Notes under the pieces: model-generated | What the model saw: only the letters and a program-made list of their open reading frames with translations | The model's database searches: none | What the model was told of the DNA's origin: nothing | Assembly (NCBI RefSeq): GCF_027497995.1 | Contig: NZ_JAODBT010000002.1 | Span: 434,001-498,000 of the forward strand | Direction: 5' to 3' | DNA: 64,000 nucleotides | Source: Stenotrophomonas sp. Iso1 | GTDB taxonomy: Bacteria; Pseudomonadota; Gammaproteobacteria; Xanthomonadales; Xanthomonadaceae | Program-made: the position numbers and the translations under genes | Part shown: in pieces, positions 59,817-64,000 of the stretch | Layout: each line of letters begins with the position of its first letter | Position numbering within the stretch: position 1 is the stretch's first letter

Positions 59817-62342
59817 ATGGACAGTAATCAAACGGTAGGAGCGCGCGAGTGGCCCGCCCGTTTCGTAGCGGATGTGCCGATCTTCGGTAAGGCAGTGGTG
59901 GCGTGCTTTCTGTTGGGGATCTGCGCGGGGCTTTGGGCGCCCGTCCTGCTGCCGTTGCCGGTATGCGGATTGCTCGCGATGTCCGGCATGTTTCTGTGGT
60001 GGCGAGGCCGGTCACTGCGCTTTGTGGGTGCCGCATTGGCGGGATTTGGCTGGGTTGGCTTGCATGCTGGTTGGGCATTGGCTGCGCAGCTGCCATTCGC
60101 CTGGGAGGGGCGTGATTTCACGGTCAATGGCACGGTGAGCAATCTGCCGGAGCATGAGGCGCGACGCACGCGCTTCCAGTTGCAGGTGAATGGCGATGAC
60201 GCCAATCAGCATTTGCGAGGGCGGCGCTTGCAACTGTCGTGGTACGACGAATTTGGTGCGGCACTGGCCGGTCCGCGGATGCAGGTGCACGCAGGACAGC
60301 GTTGGCAGATGACGGTGCGGTTGCGGGTGCCGCGAGGGCTGTCCAATCCGGGCGGCTTCGATGCCGAGCGCCACGCACTTGCGCAGCGAATCAGCGCCAC
60401 AGGTTCCGTGCGGGCGCCACGCACGGCGCGTTTGCTTGCGCCGCCTTCGGGGTTGGCAGCCTGGCGGCAGAACATGGCCGCGCGTATCGCAGTGCACGTG
60501 TCGTCCACGTCGTCGCGTTATGTGCAGGCGTTGGCATTAGGCGACACGCGGGGCCTCACCGATGAGGACTGGCAACTGCTGCGGGCCACCGGGCTGACGC
60601 ATCTGATTGCGATCTCCGGCTTTCATGTAGGCATGGTCGCGGTCTGTGGTGCCTGGTTGATCGGCGGTATCTGGCGATTGCTGCCATGGCTGGGGCGACG
60701 CTTCCCGCGACCGCAGGCCGCTGCAGTCGGGGCGTTCATTGCAGCCTTGGTGTATGCGGCGGTCGCAGGCTTCGCGTTGCCGACGGTGCGCACGGTGCTG
60801 ATGGTGGCGGTCATCGTGCTGGCACGGTTGTGGCGACGGCCGGTCGATGTGCTGGGATCGCTGGGCTTGGCTGCGTTGGCGGTGCTGCTGGTCGATCCGC
60901 TCTCGGTGCTGAGTGCGGGCTTTTGGTTGAGTTTTGCCGGCGTTGCATGGCTGGCATGGTGCTTGCCGGAGCGCACGCATTGGCTGCGAGGTTTTCTGTC
61001 CGCTCAGCGGGTGGCGACATTGGGCTTGTTGCCCTTGAGTGCGATGTTGTTTGGGCAGGCATCGGCTATCGGGCCATTGGCCAACCTGGTGGCCATACCG
61101 TGGTGGAGTTTGGTGGTGGTGCCGTTGGCGGTCCTGGGTACCGCGCTGGAGGTGGTCTGGTCAGGGGGCGGAGCGTTTGTGTGGCGAGCATCAGCCTGGT
61201 GTTTTGATCTCAGTTGGCCGCTGTTCGAATTTCTTGCGGGCAGCCGATTTTCGTTGTGGTGGCTGCCAGAGCCTGCATGGTTTGCGCTGCCGTTGGCATT
61301 GCTGGGGGCACTATGGATGTTGCTGCCAGCTGGCGTGCCGGGCAAGTCGCTCGCGTCGCTGTTATGGCTGCCGCTGTTGATGCCCTGGCGTGAACTGCCG
61401 GCGAAAGGGGAGTTCGAGCTGGTGATGATGGATGTTGGCCAGGGCTTGGCGGTGCTGGTACGTACGCAGCACCACACCTTGCTGTACGACGCGGGGCCAG
61501 CGGTACGGGATGGGTTTGATGCGGGTGAGCGTGTGGTAGTGCCGGCGATGCGCGCATTGGGTGTGAATCGACTGGATAGATTGGTGATCAGTCATGGTGA
61601 TAGCGATCACGCCGGTGGTGTGCCCGCGGTGCAGGCAACAATGCCAGTGACTGGGTTGCGCGCGCCGCCAGGATTGACCTGGAAGGGAGCGGCCGATTGT
61701 GTGGCCGGTCATGCCTGGGAGTGGGATGGCGTGCGCTTTGAGTTCCTGCATCCAGCCAGCAGCTTTCCTTATCTGGGCAACGAATCCAGTTGCGTGCTGA
61801 AAGTGGGAAGCACGCACGGTTCGGCACTGTTGACCGGCGACATCGGCGAGGTGATTGAACGCGGGCTGGTAAAGCGTGTGCGATCCAAGTTGAAGGCGGA
61901 CGTGGTCTTGCTGGCGCACCACGGCAGTGGCAATTCTTCCAGTCCCGGTTTTGTGGAAGCGACTGGTGCCCGCTTGGCGCTGGTATCGGCGGGGCATGGC
62001 AACCGGTTTGCGCATCCGCGGCGTGAGGTGGTCGCGCGTTGGCAGAACGCTGGTGCGGAAGTGCTGGGTACCGCAGGTAGTGGCGCGGTGCGGGTCTGGC
62101 TGGGCCGCAGCGGGCTGCAGCTGCGTGAACGACGGATAGCGCGTTCACGCTGGTGGGATGCCGCGGAGCGGGCGCGGGCGGCTGCTATCCTATCGGGGAT
62201 CGAACAGACGGCCATGGTGCCGGAGGGGTTGGAACGTGTGGGAACTGGTCAAGGCCGGCGGTTGGCCGATGCTGCCGTTGTTGCTGTTGGGGGTGCTGGC
62301 TTTGGCGATCGTCCTGGAGCGTTTCTGGAGCCTGCGCCGTAA
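59817..62342 (+). CDS. comEC: DNA uptake channel protein ComEC/Rec2
   Basis: Inner-membrane channel for single-stranded DNA during natural transformation. 841 residues. An N-terminal membrane and DUF4131 (OB-like) region (about 20-200) is followed by the Competence domain (about 230-510, starting GDTRGLTDEDWQLLRATGLTHLIAISGFH) with many helices, then a metallo-beta-lactamase-like domain (about 535-790) with MDVGQGLAVLV, SHGDSDHAGG and LLAHHGSGNSSS. The ATG was chosen because AGGAGA lies eight bases upstream; the ATG three codons earlier overlaps that site. The last 36 codons overlap exbB in another frame, so the C-terminal tail after about residue 800 is constrained by a second gene. Confidence 0.95.
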   Translation: MDSNQTVGAREWPARFVADVPIFGKAVVACFLLGICAGLWAPVLLPLPVCGLLAMSGMFLWWRGRSLRFVGAALAGFGWVGLHAGWALAAQLPFAWEGRDFTVNGTVSNLPEHEARRTRFQLQVNGDDANQHLRGRRLQLSWYDEFGAALAGPRMQVHAGQRWQMTVRLRVPRGLSNPGGFDAERHALAQRISATGSVRAPRTARLLAPPSGLAAWRQNMAARIAVHVSSTSSRYVQALALGDTRGLTDEDWQLLRATGLTHLIAISGFHVGMVAVCGAWLIGGIWRLLPWLGRRFPRPQAAAVGAFIAALVYAAVAGFALPTVRTVLMVAVIVLARLWRRPVDVLGSLGLAALAVLLVDPLSVLSAGFWLSFAGVAWLAWCLPERTHWLRGFLSAQRVATLGLLPLSAMLFGQASAIGPLANLVAIPWWSLVVVPLAVLGTALEVVWSGGGAFVWRASAWCFDLSWPLFEFLAGSRFSLWWLPEPAWFALPLALLGALWMLLPAGVPGKSLASLLWLPLLMPWRELPAKGEFELVMMDVGQGLAVLVRTQHHTLLYDAGPAVRDGFDAGERVVVPAMRALGVNRLDRLVISHGDSDHAGGVPAVQATMPVTGLRAPPGLTWKGAADCVAGHAWEWDGVRFEFLHPASSFPYLGNESSCVLKVGSTHGSALLTGDIGEVIERGLVKRVRSKLKADVVLLAHHGSGNSSSPGFVEATGARLALVSAGHGNRFAHPRREVVARWQNAGAEVLGTAGSGAVRVWLGRSGLQLRERRIARSRWWDAAERARAAAILSGIEQTAMVPEGLERVGTGQGRRLADAAVVAVGGAGFGDRPGAFLEPAP

Positions 62343-62901
62343 CGAGGTGCTGCCGCCCGGGCTGGGGCAGGAAGTCCGCAACTGGGCCGCACGCGGCAAG
62401 TTGGATGCCTCGCATATTGAATCCTTGCGCGCCAACTCGCCGCTAGGCGCGCTGCTGGCTGCCGCACTGGAAGCCCGCAATCGCCCGCGTGACCAGATCC
62501 GCGAGCGCATCGAGGACACCGGGCGTCATCTGGTGCACCGGATGGGCCGCTTCCTCAATGCGCTGGGCACCATTGCCTCTGCTGGTCCGTTGCTTGGCCT
62601 GCTGGGTACGGTGGTCGGCATGATTCAGATGTTCATGGGCATCCTCGACCACGGCGTGGGCGATGTGAACCAGCTGGCCGGTGGTATCGGCAAGGCGCTG
62701 GTTTGTACCGCTACCGGCATGATCGTGGCGATCCCGGCGTTGATGTTCCACCGCCACTTTCGCAGCCGCATTGACGGCTATGTGATCGAGATGGAGCAGG
62801 AAGCCTCAGCGCTGCTGGATTCACTGGATGGCCGCGCTGCAGTGCTGGCAACAAACGCCGCACCGGTCGCATCGCGCCCGGCAGCTACCGCGAAGGTCTG
62901 A
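62236..62901 (+). CDS. exbB: ExbB/TolQ-family proton channel protein
   Basis: Inner-membrane subunit that with ExbD converts proton flow into mechanical work for TonB. 221 residues, three membrane helices (about 10-29, 115-138 and 155-178). SAGPLLGLLGTVVGMIQMF (about 115-133) is the family signature. GTG start with GGAGGGG upstream gives MWELVKAGGWPM; the start lies 107 bases inside comEC. Orthologues in Xanthomonas are also followed by exbD and msbA. TolQ is a close relative, but the neighbours argue for ExbB. Confidence 0.92.
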   Translation: MWELVKAGGWPMLPLLLLGVLALAIVLERFWSLRRNEVLPPGLGQEVRNWAARGKLDASHIESLRANSPLGALLAAALEARNRPRDQIRERIEDTGRHLVHRMGRFLNALGTIASAGPLLGLLGTVVGMIQMFMGILDHGVGDVNQLAGGIGKALVCTATGMIVAIPALMFHRHFRSRIDGYVIEMEQEASALLDSLDGRAAVLATNAAPVASRPAATAKV

Positions 62902-62907
62902 GTCACG

Positions 62908-63330
62908 ATGCGCATCCGCGATAGCCGCAGTCAGGACGAGCCACATATCGATCTTGTGCCATTGATCGATGTGATTCTGGTGCTGATCATCTTCTTCGTC
63001 GTCACCACCACATTTGATGCACGCTCAACCCTGCAGATTCAGTTGCCAACTGCCAGCGACCAGAAGAACACCTCGCCACCACGCTCGTTGAGTGTGTTGG
63101 TCAATGCTGACGGCCGCTACTTCATCAATGACCAGGAAGTGCTGCGCACCGACGTGGAGGCACTCAAGCAGACCATTGCGCAGGTAGCCGGTGACGACCG
63201 TGAGCAGACGGTGCTGTTGCGCGCCGACGCACGCACGCCGTACCAGGCCGTGGTGACCGCACAGGATGCGTTGGGTCAGCTGGGCTTCCGTCGCATCGCC
63301 ATCGCTACCGCGCCCGAGGCAAAGTCATGA
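62908..63330 (+). CDS. exbD: ExbD/TolR-family protein
   Basis: Partner of ExbB. 140 residues: a short cytoplasmic N-terminus, one membrane helix (about 17-36) with the essential aspartate D21 in LVPLIDVILVLIIFF, and a periplasmic domain (about 45-138). It starts six bases after exbB and its stop overlaps the msbA start (ATGA). With no tonB in view, the partner energy transducer is unknown. Confidence 0.95.
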   Translation: MRIRDSRSQDEPHIDLVPLIDVILVLIIFFVVTTTFDARSTLQIQLPTASDQKNTSPPRSLSVLVNADGRYFINDQEVLRTDVEALKQTIAQVAGDDREQTVLLRADARTPYQAVVTAQDALGQLGFRRIAIATAPEAKS

Positions 63331-64000
63331 GCAGTACAACGGAGACAGCCTGGCAGACCTACAAGCGGCTTCTGGCTTTTGCAAAGCCGTATCGGGCTCT
63401 GCTGTTGGTGGCGCTGTTGGGCATGCTGATCGAGGCGGCTGCCGGCATGGGTTTCCTGGCGTTGATGAGCCCAATCACCAACAACCTGGTGAATCCGGAA
63501 GACATCAATCCGTGGATGCCGCTGGCGGTCGTTGGTCTGTTCCTGGTGCGGGGTGTTGCCGGTTACCTGACCGATATCGGCATGGGCAAGGCTGCACGCA
63601 GCATTGCCCGCGACCTGCGCGTGCGCGTGCTTGGCAAATACCTGCGCCTGCCGGGGCAGCGTTTTGACAATGAGCCGGTTCCGTCGATGCTGGTGCGACT
63701 GGGCTCGGACAGTGATCAGGTGGCGCAGGCGGCCGTCGATGCGATGAAAGTGGTGCTGCAGCAATCGCTGCAGGCGCTGGGGTCGCTGGCAATGATGTTC
63801 TATTACAGCTGGCAGGTGACGTTGGCCATCTTCGTGTTGGCTCCGCCGCTGGCGTGGGTGATGAACAAGGTGGCCAAGCGCTATCGCCGCATCAGCCATC
63901 GCATCCAGGAGAGTGGTGCGGAACTATTGCAGGCCGCAGACCAGACGCTGTCCAGTCAGCAGGAAGTGAAAATCTACGGTGCCCAGCCCCGAGAGCTGGA
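63327..64000 (+). CDS. msbA: Lipid A export ATP-binding/permease protein MsbA (3' end missing)
   Basis: ABC exporter that flips lipid A-core across the inner membrane. Only the first 224 codons are inside the window, starting MSSTTETAWQTYKRLLAFAKPYR. The visible part is the start of the transmembrane domain: helices at about 24-45, 65-80, 150-165 and 168-185, with the intracellular loop LRVRVLGKYLRLPGQRFD between. The nucleotide-binding domain lies beyond base 64000. The ATG overlaps the exbD stop. The exbB-exbD-msbA order supports the call; the TMD alone would not rule out another ABC exporter. Confidence 0.88.
   Translation, partial: MSSTTETAWQTYKRLLAFAKPYRALLLVALLGMLIEAAAGMGFLALMSPITNNLVNPEDINPWMPLAVVGLFLVRGVAGYLTDIGMGKAARSIARDLRVRVLGKYLRLPGQRFDNEPVPSMLVRLGSDSDQVAQAAVDAMKVVLQQSLQALGSLAMMFYYSWQVTLAIFVLAPPLAWVMNKVAKRYRRISHRIQESGAELLQAADQTLSSQQEVKIYGAQPREL

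Noticed and set aside
59591-59818. A 75-codon minus-strand open frame between pnp and comEC with an internal N-H-A-Q-Q repeat
   Set aside because: The repeat comes from the 14-base direct DNA repeat. There is no convincing ribosome-binding site and no recognisable family, and it covers the comEC start region. A small protein cannot be fully excluded.

Overview
This window reads as a chromosome segment from a gammaproteobacterium of the family Xanthomonadaceae, most like Stenotrophomonas or a close relative. The evidence is high GC by eye, protein sequences that resemble Xanthomonas and Stenotrophomonas orthologues throughout, and gene order: asd-fimV-truA-trpF ... trpB-trpA-accD, glmM ... tpiA-secG-tRNA-Leu-nuoA..N, tRNA-fMet-rimP-nusA-infB-rbfA-truB-rpsO-pnp and exbB-exbD-msbA. 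The genus is an inference. Both ends cut a gene: rimO lacks its 5' end and msbA lacks its 3' end. Almost all of the window is housekeeping sequence. No insertion sequence, prophage gene, transposase or CRISPR array was seen.

Layout. 0-8.4 kb: rimO and a DUF3025 gene converge on greB and a HerA-like ATPase; then an MltD-like lytic transglycosylase, psd with a SCO-type copper chaperone, and prmB. 8.6-15.7 kb: aroC, a 2-hydroxyacid dehydrogenase, asd, fimV, a small VOC protein, truA and trpF. 15.9-26.0 kb: the least understood part, a five-gene same-strand module of a YqiJ/NfeD-like membrane protein, a YqiK-type flotillin, a 1784-residue AAA+ ATPase of the 'DNA repair ATPase' type, a divergent TelA-like protein and a full TelA protein. 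26.1-29.8 kb: trpI divergent from trpB, a lipoprotein gene, then trpA. 30.2-34.9 kb: accD, glmM, a 2-oxoglutarate/Fe(II) oxygenase, tpiA, secG. 34.9-50.0 kb: tRNA-Leu(GAG) and the complete 14-gene nuo operon for complex I, with separate nuoC and nuoD. 50.0-59.6 kb: initiator tRNA and the transcription, translation and RNA-decay operon rimP to pnp, with several strong hairpins and terminators. 59.8-64 kb: comEC, whose end overlaps exbB, then exbD and msbA.

How it fits together. trpF, trpB and trpA complete tryptophan synthesis and TrpI probably controls trpBA. aroC supplies chorismate to the same pathway. The nuo block is one transcription unit with many 1-10 base overlaps. The metY-rimP-nusA-infB-rbfA-truB-rpsO-pnp order matches enterobacteria and pseudomonads, with the nuo operon lying between the tRNA-Leu and the initiator tRNA. 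The best candidate for an undescribed system is the flotillin/giant ATPase/TelA module, which appears to lie between trpF and trpI-trpB. Its parts suggest a membrane-domain scaffold coupled to a large remodelling ATPase and TelA-type helical proteins, but its substrate and trigger cannot be read from the sequence.
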